Shown here: positions 11,179-20,991 of the stretch, in pieces | Numbering within the stretch: position 1 is the first letter of the stretch | Layout of the letters: each line of letters begins with the position of its first letter | Source of the DNA: Ilumatobacteraceae bacterium | GTDB taxonomy: Bacteria > Actinomycetota > Acidimicrobiia > Acidimicrobiales > Ilumatobacteraceae | Reading direction: 5' to 3' | Length of the DNA stretch: 46,073 nt | Assembly: GCA_017856375.1 (NCBI GenBank) | Contig: JAFMFC010000007.1 | Span: forward strand, 1 to 46,073 | The notes under the pieces: model-generated | Seen by the model: the letters and a program-made list of their open reading frames with translations, nothing else | What the model was told of the DNA's origin: nothing | Databases searched by the model: none | Program-made: the position numbers and the translations under genes

Positions 11179-12159
11179 TTAGACGCGCGGGTGGTGGCAG
11201 GCGACGAACTGACCTGGGGTCACTTCGCGCAGTTGTGGCTCTTCGGCCGAGCACTTTTCGGATGCGGCAGGGCAGCGTGTGCGGAACCGACAGCCGGACG
11301 GCGGATTCATCGGTGAAGGTGGCTCGCCTTGCAGGGCTACGCCGTCACGTCGCTTCGTTGGATCGGGAAGCGGAACCGAGTCGATGAGTGCTGCGGTGTA
11401 ATGGTGCGCAGGCTTGGAGTAGATCGCATCGGGTGAACCAATCTCACACACCTTGCCGAGGTACATCACCATGATTCGTGAGCTGACGGCCTTGACCACC
11501 GCCAAGTCGTGGCTGATGAAGAGCATCGTGAGGCCGTAGCGCTCCTTCATGTCCTGCAGTAGGTTCAAAATCTGTGCTTGGATGCTCACGTCGAGTGCGC
11601 TCACCGGCTCGTCACAGATCAGCATTCGTGGTTCGAGCGCCAGGCTGCGCGCAATTGACAGGCGCTGACATTGACCACCGGAGAACTCGTACGAGTGACG
11701 CTCCAACACTTGGTCGGGCTCGAGGCCCACATTGTTGAGCAGCTCGCGAACCTTCGCCTCGCGCTCCTCATTATCGCCCTTGTTCCATACCCACAGCGGC
11801 TCGCCGATCAGGTCGCGCACCGTCATGCGCGGATCGAGCGAAGAGATGGGGTCCTGGAAGATCATCTGGATTGCGGTGCGGGCCTTGCGCAGGTCCTCGC
11901 GTTTGAGCGTCGTGAGGTCGGTCCCTTCGAAAGTGACGCTGCCTCCATCGGGTGATGGCAGTTGAAGTACTGCTTTGCCCAAAGTGGTCTTGCCACAACC
12001 GGACTCGCCCACGATGGAGAGGGTCTCGCCCTTCAAGACATCGAAGGACACATCGGAAACGGCCTTGACGACGCCGCCCGGAACCTTGAATTCAACGCGA
12101 AGATCCTTCACCGTGAGCACGGCATCGGGAGAGTTGCGCAGGTGGGCGTAACCGGTCAT
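11179..12159 (-). CDS. Peptide/opine-type ABC transporter ATP-binding protein (DppF/OppF-like), operon 1
   Basis: Walker A GESGCGKTTLGK, signature SGGQCQRLSIARSL, Walker B, oligopeptide C-terminal CRFRTRCP motif. Confidence 0.93.
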   Translation of the reverse strand: MTGYAHLRNSPDAVLTVKDLRVEFKVPGGVVKAVSDVSFDVLKGETLSIVGESGCGKTTLGKAVLQLPSPDGGSVTFEGTDLTTLKREDLRKARTAIQMIFQDPISSLDPRMTVRDLIGEPLWVWNKGDNEEREAKVRELLNNVGLEPDQVLERHSYEFSGGQCQRLSIARSLALEPRMLICDEPVSALDVSIQAQILNLLQDMKERYGLTMLFISHDLAVVKAVSSRIMVMYLGKVCEIGSPDAIYSKPAHHYTAALIDSVPLPDPTKRRDGVALQGEPPSPMNPPSGCRFRTRCPAASEKCSAEEPQLREVTPGQFVACHHPRV

Positions 12160-13148
12160 GACGACTTCCTCGCGATAGTGCTGCCGAGCGGATACCAGCA
12201 GCGATACAAGTGTCCATTGCCGGCGTCTTCGAGCTCGGGGCGATCCTGACGGCACTTGTCCTGTGCGTAGGAACAGCGGCTCGCGAAACCGCAGCCCTCG
12301 GGGCGATCGGTGGGGTTGGGGAGACGACCCTCGATCACGGGTAGACGCTTCTCCGTGGGCGCATCGATCTTCGGGATCGACTTCAGCAGTGCCTCGGTGT
12401 AGGGCATCTTCATGTTGGCGAAGAGCTCCGTTGTCGGAGCCATCTCGACGATCTCTCCCGCGTACATCACTGCCACGAAGTCGGTATTGTTGGCCACCAC
12501 GCCGAGGTCGTGGGTGACGAGCACCATCGACATCCCCAAGTCTTTGCGGAGGTCAGCCAGCAGATTGAGGATCTGCGCCTGCACGGTGACGTCGAGCGCC
12601 GTGGTGGGTTCGTCGGCAAACAGCAACTTCGGGTTGCAAGCGATCGCTGTGGCGATCATCACGCGCTGACGCATACCGCCGGAGAGCTGGTAGGGGAACT
12701 TGCGAAGAACTGCTTCAGGATCGGGAATACGCACCTTGGCCAGCAACTCAGCGCTGCGCTTCATCGCATCCTTCTTGCTCATGCCTAGACGTACGCGCAG
12801 CCCCTCGGAGATCTGGGTGCCAATCCGACGCACAGGGTTGAGGGCGGTCATCGGGTCTTGGAAGATCATCGCCATGCCGGTGCCGAAATACTCGCGCACC
12901 TGCACGCTGTCGAGTGAGGAAAGTTCCTGGCCGTCAAACATCACGGAGCCACTGCGCTCCACATTGCTGCCGCTGAGCAGACCCATCGCTGCGCGCGACA
13001 TGACCGTCTTGCCCGAGCCCGACTCGCCGACGATGCCCACGCTTGCTCCCGCGGGGATGTCGAGATTGACGCCGCGGACGGCTTCAAGTAGGCCACGCGG
13101 GGTGCGGAATCGGACGACAAGATCCTTGATGGAGAGCAGGGCGGTCAA
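12156..13148 (-). CDS. Peptide-type ABC transporter ATP-binding protein (DppD/OppD-like), operon 1
   Basis: [28 protein letters not shown]; probable TTG start 13148 overlapping upstream TGA; ATGA overlap with the next gene. Confidence 0.92.
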   Translation of the reverse strand: MTALLSIKDLVVRFRTPRGLLEAVRGVNLDIPAGASVGIVGESGSGKTVMSRAAMGLLSGSNVERSGSVMFDGQELSSLDSVQVREYFGTGMAMIFQDPMTALNPVRRIGTQISEGLRVRLGMSKKDAMKRSAELLAKVRIPDPEAVLRKFPYQLSGGMRQRVMIATAIACNPKLLFADEPTTALDVTVQAQILNLLADLRKDLGMSMVLVTHDLGVVANNTDFVAVMYAGEIVEMAPTTELFANMKMPYTEALLKSIPKIDAPTEKRLPVIEGRLPNPTDRPEGCGFASRCSYAQDKCRQDRPELEDAGNGHLYRCWYPLGSTIARKSS

Positions 13149-14008
13149 ATCTTTCCCTCCCTCAAATCGAGACGCGAGCGGAGATGATCTCCCACCTGAT
13201 TGCACGCAATCACCGAGAGGGCGAGGACCGTGACGGGAACGTACATCGAATGCGGCAGGTAGGTGAACTCGCCCGCCACGCGGGCGATCATGGCCCCCCA
13301 CGACACACCGTCAACAACTCCAACTCCCAACAGTGAGAGCGAACCTTCGGCCACGATTACCACACCGATGGCGAGGAAGCCCACCGAATAAATGGCTGGT
13401 AGCACGTTCGGCACGATGTGCTTGAAGATGATGTCCTTGTCGCGCATGCCCATGCTGCGGGCCGCAACCACAAACTCGCGATTGACCCAGGCCAAAGTCG
13501 CACCACGGGCGATGCGACCGAGGATCGGGATGATCACGAAGGTAAGCGACAGCATGATGACGAAGATGCGCCGGTTGGACGAGACCGGGATAGACGGATC
13601 GGGGCTGGTAGCGAGTACCGCCACGAGGGATAGCCCGAGGACGAGATTGGGGATTGAGAGGATGATGTTGAACAGCGTGCTCACGATGCCGTCGAACCGA
13701 CCACGCACGTAGGCCGAAATGATGCCAATAGAGGAGCCGATGAGTCCGCCGACGAGCACAGAAACCAAAGAGATCATCAAGGACACTCGGGTCCCGTTGA
13801 CGACGTTCGACAGCAAGTCGTAGCCGTTCGAATCGGTGCCGAGTAGATGACCTGGCGAAAATGGTTTGACACCTGGCGCAGCAAAGTCTGCTTCTCGCGG
13901 GTCGGGCAGAGGGAGAAACGGTCCGACCACTGCCAGGATCGCGATGATGGCAAGCCAGGTCGAACAGACTTTGGTGAAGAGATCCATCCGTCGGAAGGCG
14001 CTACGCAC
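13145..14008 (-). CDS. Peptide-type ABC transporter permease (DppC-like), operon 1
   Basis: HLLGTDSNGYDLLSNVVNGTRVSL motif; TM segments; GTG 14008 or ATG 13987 start. Confidence 0.9.
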   Translation of the reverse strand: MRSAFRRMDLFTKVCSTWLAIIAILAVVGPFLPLPDPREADFAAPGVKPFSPGHLLGTDSNGYDLLSNVVNGTRVSLMISLVSVLVGGLIGSSIGIISAYVRGRFDGIVSTLFNIILSIPNLVLGLSLVAVLATSPDPSIPVSSNRRIFVIMLSLTFVIIPILGRIARGATLAWVNREFVVAARSMGMRDKDIIFKHIVPNVLPAIYSVGFLAIGVVIVAEGSLSLLGVGVVDGVSWGAMIARVAGEFTYLPHSMYVPVTVLALSVIACNQVGDHLRSRLDLREGKI

Positions 14009-14975
14009 GGCGGCGCTCCCTGGTGCGTGGATCGACAAAACCAACCGCGATGTCCGCAAGCGTATTGAACAATACGAAGCCAACCGCGAGAATCGCCACA
14101 TACGACTGCAGCGCGAAAAACTGTCGTGAGAAGATGGCTATGCCGATCTCCGAACCCAGACCGGGAATAGTGAAGAGTTGTTCAATCACGAGTGTGCCGC
14201 CCATAAGAGCACCCATATTCAGGGCAAAGCTGGTGAAGAGGGTGACGGAGCTCGGTCGCAACACATGCGAGAACAAAATACGCTTGTTGGAGAGCCCCTT
14301 GGAGACTGCCATGGTGACGTAGTCCTCGCGGAGAGTCGCAATCACATCCGCGCGCAGGAGTCGGGTGTAGGTGGCAATAAGTGGGATGGCGAGCGACGCC
14401 ACGGGCAGGATCATCGTACGAAAATGCTCGACGAGGTTTTCACCGGGCGAGACATAACCGAGGGGCGGCAGCCATGCGAGTGTGACACCGAAGAATACGG
14501 CGAGGAGCAGGCCGAAGACGAAGTTGGGAATAGAGGAGGCGGTGAACAGACCGTAGGAAATCGCCTTGTCTGAGCGCTTGCCACTGCGGTAGGCGGTGTA
14601 GATGCCGAGTGGTACGGAGACAACGAGTGCGACGACTTGGACATAAAACATCAGCTGGAGCGAGATGGGAAGTGCCGAGCCCACTTTGTCGGCGACTGGG
14701 GTGGTGCCACCGCCGGGCGACACGATCGGACCGAAGTCGCCCGCCACAAAGTCGCGGAGCCAGAGCAGGTAGAACGTGACGGGATCCTTGTCGAGCCGAA
14801 GTTCTTTCAATCGGGCTGCACGAGAAGCCTCATCAAATCCGCCCGCGTAAATCTCTGCAAGCCCAACAGGAAGGAGGCGCAACAACAGCGAGAGAAAGAG
14901 CGTGGAACCGATGACCACGACGACGGCTTGGCCCAACTGGCGCAGCACAGAACCGAGCGCTCCTAGTCGTTTCAC
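14001..14975 (-). CDS. Peptide-type ABC transporter permease (DppB-like), operon 1
   Basis: N-terminal and C-terminal TM architecture with ARLLRADVIATLREDYVTMAVSKGLSNKRILFSHVLR EAA-type loop. Confidence 0.92.
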   Translation of the reverse strand: MKRLGALGSVLRQLGQAVVVVIGSTLFLSLLLRLLPVGLAEIYAGGFDEASRAARLKELRLDKDPVTFYLLWLRDFVAGDFGPIVSPGGGTTPVADKVGSALPISLQLMFYVQVVALVVSVPLGIYTAYRSGKRSDKAISYGLFTASSIPNFVFGLLLAVFFGVTLAWLPPLGYVSPGENLVEHFRTMILPVASLAIPLIATYTRLLRADVIATLREDYVTMAVSKGLSNKRILFSHVLRPSSVTLFTSFALNMGALMGGTLVIEQLFTIPGLGSEIGIAIFSRQFFALQSYVAILAVGFVLFNTLADIAVGFVDPRTRERRRA

Positions 14976-15029
14976 GTGCTCACCCCCACGAAGATATCCC
15001 CAATTCGAAGTAACCAGAGCATATATGAA

Positions 15030-15063
15030 AATTGCCTGGGGTGGAAATCCACCCCAGGCAATT
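15030..15063 (-). terminator. Intra-operonic hairpin between SBP and permease genes, operon 1 (attenuator/processing stem candidate)
   Basis: AATTGCCTGGGGTGGA-AA-TCCACCCCAGGCAATT, perfect 16-bp inverted repeat. Confidence 0.75.
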
Positions 15064-15084
15064 AATCAACTTACTTGAGGATGA

Positions 15085-16854
15085 TTAGTTCTCGATGTAG
15101 ACGCCAGTCCAGTTGACGCCCGAGTTGGTCATCGCGCGACCACGACCGCCAGAGGCGAGCGTGAACGTGTCGAATCCCTTCATGTTGCTGGTGAAGCCAT
15201 ACACATACTGGATTGTTGGCTGCGGGAGCACCATGGCGTTTTCCTGGATGTACTTGGTGGCGGCTCGCAGTTTGTCGCGACGCGCACTGGTCGTGTCGAA
15301 CTGAGCAGCCCAAACGAGCGCGTCCTGAGTTGGATCGCTGAATCGAGCTGGGTTGATCAGACGTCCGAAACCACCGAGTAGCGGTCCCACCGCAGACTTC
15401 AGCGTGAGGTTGTTTGGAGCTGAATAGCCATTCGATTGCAGGAAGGGCAACGTGAACGACGTGCCCGTGCCCTCGAAGAGGGTGGTTGGGTACATCTGGT
15501 ACGTGTTGACCTTGCCGGATGTCGGTGGGGGGAAGGCTGTCGACGTGATGGTCGCGGTGTCCTGCGTGAGGATATTCACCGTGATGCCGGCCTTCTTCAT
15601 GATTTGGGCAAACGCCTTAGCGCTGGCCTGGGCCTCTGCCGAAGTGTCGGCCGGAAGCTGGAACGCCAGGTCCTTGCCCGTGTCCTTCTTGTAGGCGGCA
15701 ACGGCAGCCTTGGCTTTGGCCAAGTCGTAGCCGATAAAGCCCTGCTTGTTGTACATCACGTTGCGCTTGCCGACGATCGAGTCGTTAATGGTGCCCACAC
15801 ATTTGCCCTGGAAGCAGTTGCGCTGCTTGTAGAACGTCTCGCGGTCCATGGCATAAGACACGGCCAAACGGGCGTTCTTGTTGTTGAACGGCTCGATGGC
15901 GGTATTGAACATGTTCATGGCGTAGTAGTCGTCCGGGCTGGCGATCGTCTTCAAGCTCTTGTTGGCCTGAACGTTGACGATCTGCTTGATTTCACCAGCA
16001 GAGGAAAACATGGCTGCATCCAACGTGCCGGACTTGAGTCCGTTGGCACGCTGAGTGGCCTGGTTGACATACTTGAAGTTGATCGAGTTCAGGTACGGCA
16101 ATACGTTGCCGGCCTTGTCCTTGCGCCAGTAGTTCGGGTTACGCACCACGGTGACGTCGGTCTGCGAGTACTTCGAGACCATGAATGGTCCTGTGCCGCT
16201 GCCCTTGCTTACGCACTTGGATGCCGCACCTGGTGCGAGGTCTCCGCTAGAACGCATAAAGAAGCGACCCGAACCATAGAGGTACTCAGGAAGGTCGATC
16301 TGCGAGTTCCAAAGCTCGATCGCAATCGAGTCTGCGGACACCGGACGTACGTCCTTGATGTTCGCGGTGAAGGGAATTGCAGAACCGGCGGTGTGACCTA
16401 CTGCTGCTGCTCCGGCTGCCTGACCCAATTGCCCGATCACAGAAGCCAAGTAGTAGCCACGCAGTGCCTGAATGTTGAGAATCACGTTGGCGACGTCCAT
16501 GTTCGTGCCGTCGTGATACTTCACACCAGAGCGGAGTTTGATGACCCACGTCTTGTAGTCGGGGGTGGGGGTGGCTGCTGACGCAAGGTGCGGCACGATG
16601 CGGCCGTCCGAACGCTGCTCGAAGAGACCTTCGTATACGGACTTCAATACACCCAGTGCTGCGTTAGACGCGTTACCAAAGCAGAAGCCCTCCAAAGGCA
16701 AGGTGTTGAAGATGCCGACCGTGATGTCGCCACCCTGCTTGGGCGCAGCAACTTTCGCGGCACTCGACATCGAAGCCGGTACAACGGACGCCACCAGCGA
16801 GAGGGCCGCGATCGCGGCAATCTTGCGGGAAGCACCCTTGAACGGATGTTTCAT
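15085..16854 (-). CDS. ABC transporter substrate-binding protein, family 5 (peptide/nickel/opine), operon 1
   Basis: MKHPFKGASRKIAAIAALSLVASVVPASMSSAAK signal peptide; SBP_bac_5-like body. Confidence 0.9.
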   Translation of the reverse strand: MKHPFKGASRKIAAIAALSLVASVVPASMSSAAKVAAPKQGGDITVGIFNTLPLEGFCFGNASNAALGVLKSVYEGLFEQRSDGRIVPHLASAATPTPDYKTWVIKLRSGVKYHDGTNMDVANVILNIQALRGYYLASVIGQLGQAAGAAAVGHTAGSAIPFTANIKDVRPVSADSIAIELWNSQIDLPEYLYGSGRFFMRSSGDLAPGAASKCVSKGSGTGPFMVSKYSQTDVTVVRNPNYWRKDKAGNVLPYLNSINFKYVNQATQRANGLKSGTLDAAMFSSAGEIKQIVNVQANKSLKTIASPDDYYAMNMFNTAIEPFNNKNARLAVSYAMDRETFYKQRNCFQGKCVGTINDSIVGKRNVMYNKQGFIGYDLAKAKAAVAAYKKDTGKDLAFQLPADTSAEAQASAKAFAQIMKKAGITVNILTQDTATITSTAFPPPTSGKVNTYQMYPTTLFEGTGTSFTLPFLQSNGYSAPNNLTLKSAVGPLLGGFGRLINPARFSDPTQDALVWAAQFDTTSARRDKLRAATKYIQENAMVLPQPTIQYVYGFTSNMKGFDTFTLASGGRGRAMTNSGVNWTGVYIEN

Positions 16855-16996
16855 TCTTTCCCCCATTGTGTTGCGGAAGCCCCACTGGCCCCCTGTTGAA
16901 TTGCATTCAGCCTATGGGTGTCTCTCGGAAGCGTCAAGACGGATGTTGCCTTAATTGAGCCCTTGAGAGAGGTTTCTCAAACGCTTACTCTGATGG

Positions 16997-17028
16997 AGGG
17001 TAAACCTAGCGAGCGCTAGGTTTACCCT
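16997..17028 (-). terminator. Terminator hairpin overlapping the stop codon of the fused ATPase gene
   Basis: AGGGTAAACCTAGCG-AG-CGCTAGGTTTACCCT, perfect 15-bp inverted repeat; minus-strand TAA stop (17022-17024) lies in the 5' arm. Confidence 0.7.
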
Positions 17029-19037
17029 TGCATCGTGCGCAATTGCTCCACGGGAATGTGGCAGCGCATGAAGTGGCCGGGGCTCACTTCTCGAAGTTCC
17101 GGCTCTTCCGATGTGCATTTGTGGGCAAGCCCGCTGGCGGCCATACGCGGACAACGGGGGTTGAGCACACAGCCCGTCGGTGGGCTGGCTGGGCTCGGTA
17201 CTTCGCCGCCCAGGCGAATTCGTGCGCGAGGCGAGCCGTCGATGGCGGGAACGCTGGAAACTAGCGCTTCGGTGTACGGGTGGTGTGGCCCATTGAAGAC
17301 CTCCTCGGCTGCGCCGAGTTCCATGATTCGCCCGAGGTACATCACCGCGATGCGGTCGGAGAGATAGCGCACCACGCCGAGGTCGTGGCTAATGAACACG
17401 TAGCTCACGTTTTCATTCGCCTGGAGATCGGCAAGCAAATTGAGAATATTCGCTTGCACACTCACGTCGAGTGCGCTCGTCGGTTCGTCGCACACCACCA
17501 ATTTCGGGCTGCCCGCGAAAGAACGAGCGATTGCTACACGCTGTTTGAGGCCACCGGAAAGTTGAGCCGGGCGAGCGGAGTGCAGCACCGGATCCACGCT
17601 CATCGAATTGAGCAATTCCTGTGCACGGTCTTCCGATTCGCGCTTCGGCTTGCCCGCGAGCTTTTCCACGGCGCGGGCCACGATGCGCGTGACGGAGTGG
17701 CGTCGGTTGAGTGCAGAGTCGGGGTTTTGAAACACGATCTGTACTGAACCCACCTCGTGTGCCGTGCGGTCTGCAATTCCCTTGCCGAGCTGGCGGCCTT
17801 CGAGTGTGACGATGCTTCCCTCATCCGGCTCGAAGATGCCGAGCAGAGTTTTGGCAAGCGTGGTCTTGCCCGAACCGGACTCGCCAACAAGGCCGAGCGT
17901 TTCACCGCGAGCAAGAGACATGGTGACATCAGTGAGCACGCGGACTTCCTGGTCGTCTTGGCTGAACGTCTTCGACAAATGCGCAATGGTGAGCAGTTCT
18001 TTGCTATGGGATGAGTCTGTCTTTTGCTGCAGCGGCGCGGAGCCAACCGTGCGTGGCAGATTGACGGCTTGCTCGTTGAAATGGCAACGCGAAAAGTGGC
18101 CATTGCGCAAATCGACGAGCGGTGGAGGCGTGGTGCGGCAGACGTCTTGGGCAATCGCGCAACGGTCGACGAACACACAGCCCGGAAGTTCGCTGCCGAG
18201 TGGCGGCGGGGTACCGGGGATGGTGTCGAGGTGGGCAAGGCGCTTGTGCAACCCGCCGCGCGGGATGCAGCGCATCAAGCCGACGGTGTAAGGGTGATTG
18301 GGATTCTGCAGGATCGTCTCGGTCTCACCCTCTTCGACGAGCGCACCCGCATACAGCACGCCGACCCGATCGCACATCGAGCGAATCACGCCAAGGTTGT
18401 GGCTGATGAACAAAATCGACGTTCCCGAATCCTTAATCAAACCGCGCACGAGATCGAGGACTTCGGCCTCCACCGTGGCATCCAGGCCCGTGGTGGGCTC
18501 GTCCAGAATGAGGAGTCGCGGGTTGCTAGCAAGTGCCATGGCGATGACCACGCGCTGTGCCATGCCGCCCGAAAGCTGGTGGGGGTAGCGCCGCATCACG
18601 CGCTTGGGGTCGGCGATCTGCACTCTCTTCAGCGCCTCTTCAGCGAGTTCGAGTGCTTCCTTGGAACCGTGACCGAGCATGGTGAACGACTCGGCGACTT
18701 GTTCTCCGATGCGAATGGTGGGGTTCAGTGCCGCGATCGGGTTCTGGTACACCATGCCGATCGCCGAGCGACGCATCTCGCGAATCTCCGCGTCACTCAC
18801 CGACGTCATGTCGCGACCTTCGAACAACACCTGCCCCGAAACGATCTGGCCGTTGCGCGGGAGGTAACGCATCGAGGCATAGGCGGCCGTCGACTTTCCG
18901 CAGCCGGACTCGCCTACGAGACCGTACGACTCGCCCGGCTTGATGGCAAAAGAAATACCGCGCAACACATCACGATCAATACCGCGAACGGTGTAAGTGA
19001 CGCGAAGATCTCGTAGCTCGAGTGTGGGAGTGCTCAT
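17022..19037 (-). CDS. Fused dual-domain peptide-type ABC transporter ATP-binding protein, operon 2
   Basis: Two complete ATPase domains: GESGCGKSTAA / LSGGMAQRVVIAMAL and [12 protein letters not shown] / LSGGLKQRVAIARSF, each with an oligopeptide-type C-terminal Cys motif. Confidence 0.94.
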   Translation of the reverse strand: MSTPTLELRDLRVTYTVRGIDRDVLRGISFAIKPGESYGLVGESGCGKSTAAYASMRYLPRNGQIVSGQVLFEGRDMTSVSDAEIREMRRSAIGMVYQNPIAALNPTIRIGEQVAESFTMLGHGSKEALELAEEALKRVQIADPKRVMRRYPHQLSGGMAQRVVIAMALASNPRLLILDEPTTGLDATVEAEVLDLVRGLIKDSGTSILFISHNLGVIRSMCDRVGVLYAGALVEEGETETILQNPNHPYTVGLMRCIPRGGLHKRLAHLDTIPGTPPPLGSELPGCVFVDRCAIAQDVCRTTPPPLVDLRNGHFSRCHFNEQAVNLPRTVGSAPLQQKTDSSHSKELLTIAHLSKTFSQDDQEVRVLTDVTMSLARGETLGLVGESGSGKTTLAKTLLGIFEPDEGSIVTLEGRQLGKGIADRTAHEVGSVQIVFQNPDSALNRRHSVTRIVARAVEKLAGKPKRESEDRAQELLNSMSVDPVLHSARPAQLSGGLKQRVAIARSFAGSPKLVVCDEPTSALDVSVQANILNLLADLQANENVSYVFISHDLGVVRYLSDRIAVMYLGRIMELGAAEEVFNGPHHPYTEALVSSVPAIDGSPRARIRLGGEVPSPASPPTGCVLNPRCPRMAASGLAHKCTSEEPELREVSPGHFMRCHIPVEQLRTMQG

Positions 19038-19912
19038 ATCTCGAACGCCTCCATGATTGAGTCGGCGATGAGGTTGATGCCGATGGCGAGTGTGGCGATG
19101 GCTCCAGCGGGAAACACTGTGGCCCACCACAAATTGCCGAAGATGCCGCTGTAGTTCTCCGCCACCTGCGAACCCCAGTTAGGGGATCCGAGCTCCACGC
19201 CCACGCCAAGGAACGAGAGCGTGGCGATGGCGAACACGGCGTAGCCGAGGCGGATGGTGAACTCCACGATGATCGGCGGCAAGACGTTGGGGAGAATTTC
19301 CACGAAGAGGATGTGCGGCATTTTCTCGGTGCGCAACTTTGCCGCGGCCACATAATCAAGCTCTGCCTCGTAGAGCACGGCTGCGCGAACCGTGCGAGCA
19401 ATGATCGGCGTGAACACGAAGCCGATGATCAAGACGGTGATCACCTCGGACTGTCCTTCGAGAGCGGCGAGTGCGAGAAGTGCAATCACGATCACGGGAA
19501 GTGCGCTGATGGCATCAAGAATGCGCATCACAATGACGTCGAATCGTCCCTTCATGTAACCCGTGAGAAGCCCGAGGGTCGTGCCGAACAGAGTTCCAAT
19601 CGCCGTGGCACTAAACGCCATGAAGATGATCGGCCTGGTGCCCGCCACAACACGTGAATAGACGTCTCGACCGATGTTGTCGGTGCCGAACCAGAACTCG
19701 TCCGACGGTCGTTTGTTCACGTTGAGGACATCTACGCCACCGGGTTCGAATCTGGTGAGAAAATTGCCGAAGAGCGCCGCGATCAACCACATGCCGAGAA
19801 GCAGTGCGCCAAGGATGAACGCTGGATTGCGGCGCAATTGGGCGAAACGTTCCTTGCGGATGCGCTTGCGCTCGAGCACCGCGGCTGCGCGGAGTGCGGA
19901 GGCCTGGGTCAT
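19034..19912 (-). CDS. Peptide-type ABC transporter permease (DppC-like), operon 2
   Basis: FWFGTDNIGRDVYSRVVAGTRPI motif; ATGA overlaps on both sides. Confidence 0.92.
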   Translation of the reverse strand: MTQASALRAAAVLERKRIRKERFAQLRRNPAFILGALLLGMWLIAALFGNFLTRFEPGGVDVLNVNKRPSDEFWFGTDNIGRDVYSRVVAGTRPIIFMAFSATAIGTLFGTTLGLLTGYMKGRFDVIVMRILDAISALPVIVIALLALAALEGQSEVITVLIIGFVFTPIIARTVRAAVLYEAELDYVAAAKLRTEKMPHILFVEILPNVLPPIIVEFTIRLGYAVFAIATLSFLGVGVELGSPNWGSQVAENYSGIFGNLWWATVFPAGAIATLAIGINLIADSIMEAFEI

Positions 19913-20862
19913 CGTTCGATTCCTTGACGAATTCGCGGATTGAGTACGGCAAACAGAATGTCGGCGATCAACTGTGCGAGCACGATGACCACTGCCACGA
20001 TCAGCACCGATGACTGCAGTACGGGGTAATCGCGGTACTGCACAGCCTTGATCAGGATGGTGCCGAATCCCGGGTAGTTGAACACTCGCTCTACCGCCAC
20101 CAGACCACCAATGAGGTATGGAACCTGACTGGCGATTACGGCGATCGAGGGGAGCAACGCGTTGCGGAGCACGTGCTTGTTGACGACTTTGCGACGTGGC
20201 AGACCTTTTAGTGTCGCCGTGCGCACGTAGTCGGAATCGAAAGCTTCGATAACTCCGGCGCGAGCAATGCGTGAGATGTAGCCGAAGAGCACCAGTACGA
20301 GTGCAATCGACGGCAAAATCAGGTGGTAGACGTACGTCAGCAGACCTTCATCCGGTCCGGGGTATGCGCTCGTGGGCAACCATTTCAACCGCACGCCAAC
20401 GATCAGTACGAGGAGCACTGCCCAGACAAACTCCGGGACCACCGCAGCCGAAAGACCGCCAACCGTGATCACGCGGTCAACCGGCTTGCCTCTCATCACG
20501 CCGGCCGTAATGCCGCCGATGATGCTCAACGGAACCGTGAGCAGGAATGCAATCGCCGCAAGTCGCAATGACAGGCCAATGGCTGGGAGGATGTAATCCA
20601 CGACTGGCACTCGGTGCTGGATCGAATTGCCGAGATCACCCTGCAGTGTGTTTGAGAGCCATGTCCAGTACTGGGCAAGTAGGGGACGATCAAGGCCGAG
20701 ATCCTTGCGCAATTTGGCGACGTTTTCCGGTTCGGCCAAGTTGCCGAGAATGCGCGTCGCGGGGTCGCCGGGGAGGATGTTTGTCATGAAGAAGATCGCC
20801 GTCGTCACCACGAAAACGGTGAGCAACGCAAGTCCGAGGCGCTTGGCGACGTACTTCAGCAC
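19909..20862 (-). CDS. Peptide-type ABC transporter permease (DppB-like), operon 2
   Basis: MLKYVAKRLGLALLTVFVVTTAIFFMTNILPGDPA start; RKVVNKHVLRNALLPSI loop. Confidence 0.93.
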   Translation of the reverse strand: MLKYVAKRLGLALLTVFVVTTAIFFMTNILPGDPATRILGNLAEPENVAKLRKDLGLDRPLLAQYWTWLSNTLQGDLGNSIQHRVPVVDYILPAIGLSLRLAAIAFLLTVPLSIIGGITAGVMRGKPVDRVITVGGLSAAVVPEFVWAVLLVLIVGVRLKWLPTSAYPGPDEGLLTYVYHLILPSIALVLVLFGYISRIARAGVIEAFDSDYVRTATLKGLPRRKVVNKHVLRNALLPSIAVIASQVPYLIGGLVAVERVFNYPGFGTILIKAVQYRDYPVLQSSVLIVAVVIVLAQLIADILFAVLNPRIRQGIER

Positions 20863-20941
20863 GCGGTCATCCTAGGTGACGCATGTCCCATGCAAAAACA
20901 AAAATCATTGTTTCGGAAACATTCACGCGATCGCGAAATGC

Positions 20942-20977
20942 AAAAGAGCCGGTGCACCGAAGTGCACCGGCTCTTTT
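20942..20977 (-). terminator. Intra-operonic hairpin between SBP and permease genes, operon 2
   Basis: AAAAGAGCCGGTGCAC-CGAA-GTGCACCGGCTCTTTT, perfect 16-bp stem; minus-strand transcript carries a C(UUCG)G tetraloop and ends in U4. Confidence 0.85.
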
Positions 20978-20991
20978 AATTACTGAATGGT

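Noticed and set aside
15436-16581. 381-aa plus-strand ORF opposite the operon 1 SBP gene
   Set aside because: Shadow ORF in GC-rich DNA; the minus strand encodes a clear family 5 SBP with signal peptide over the same interval.
18024-19016. 330-aa plus-strand ORF opposite the fused ATPase gene
   Set aside because: His/Arg-rich composition without recognisable motifs; minus strand has unambiguous ABC motifs.
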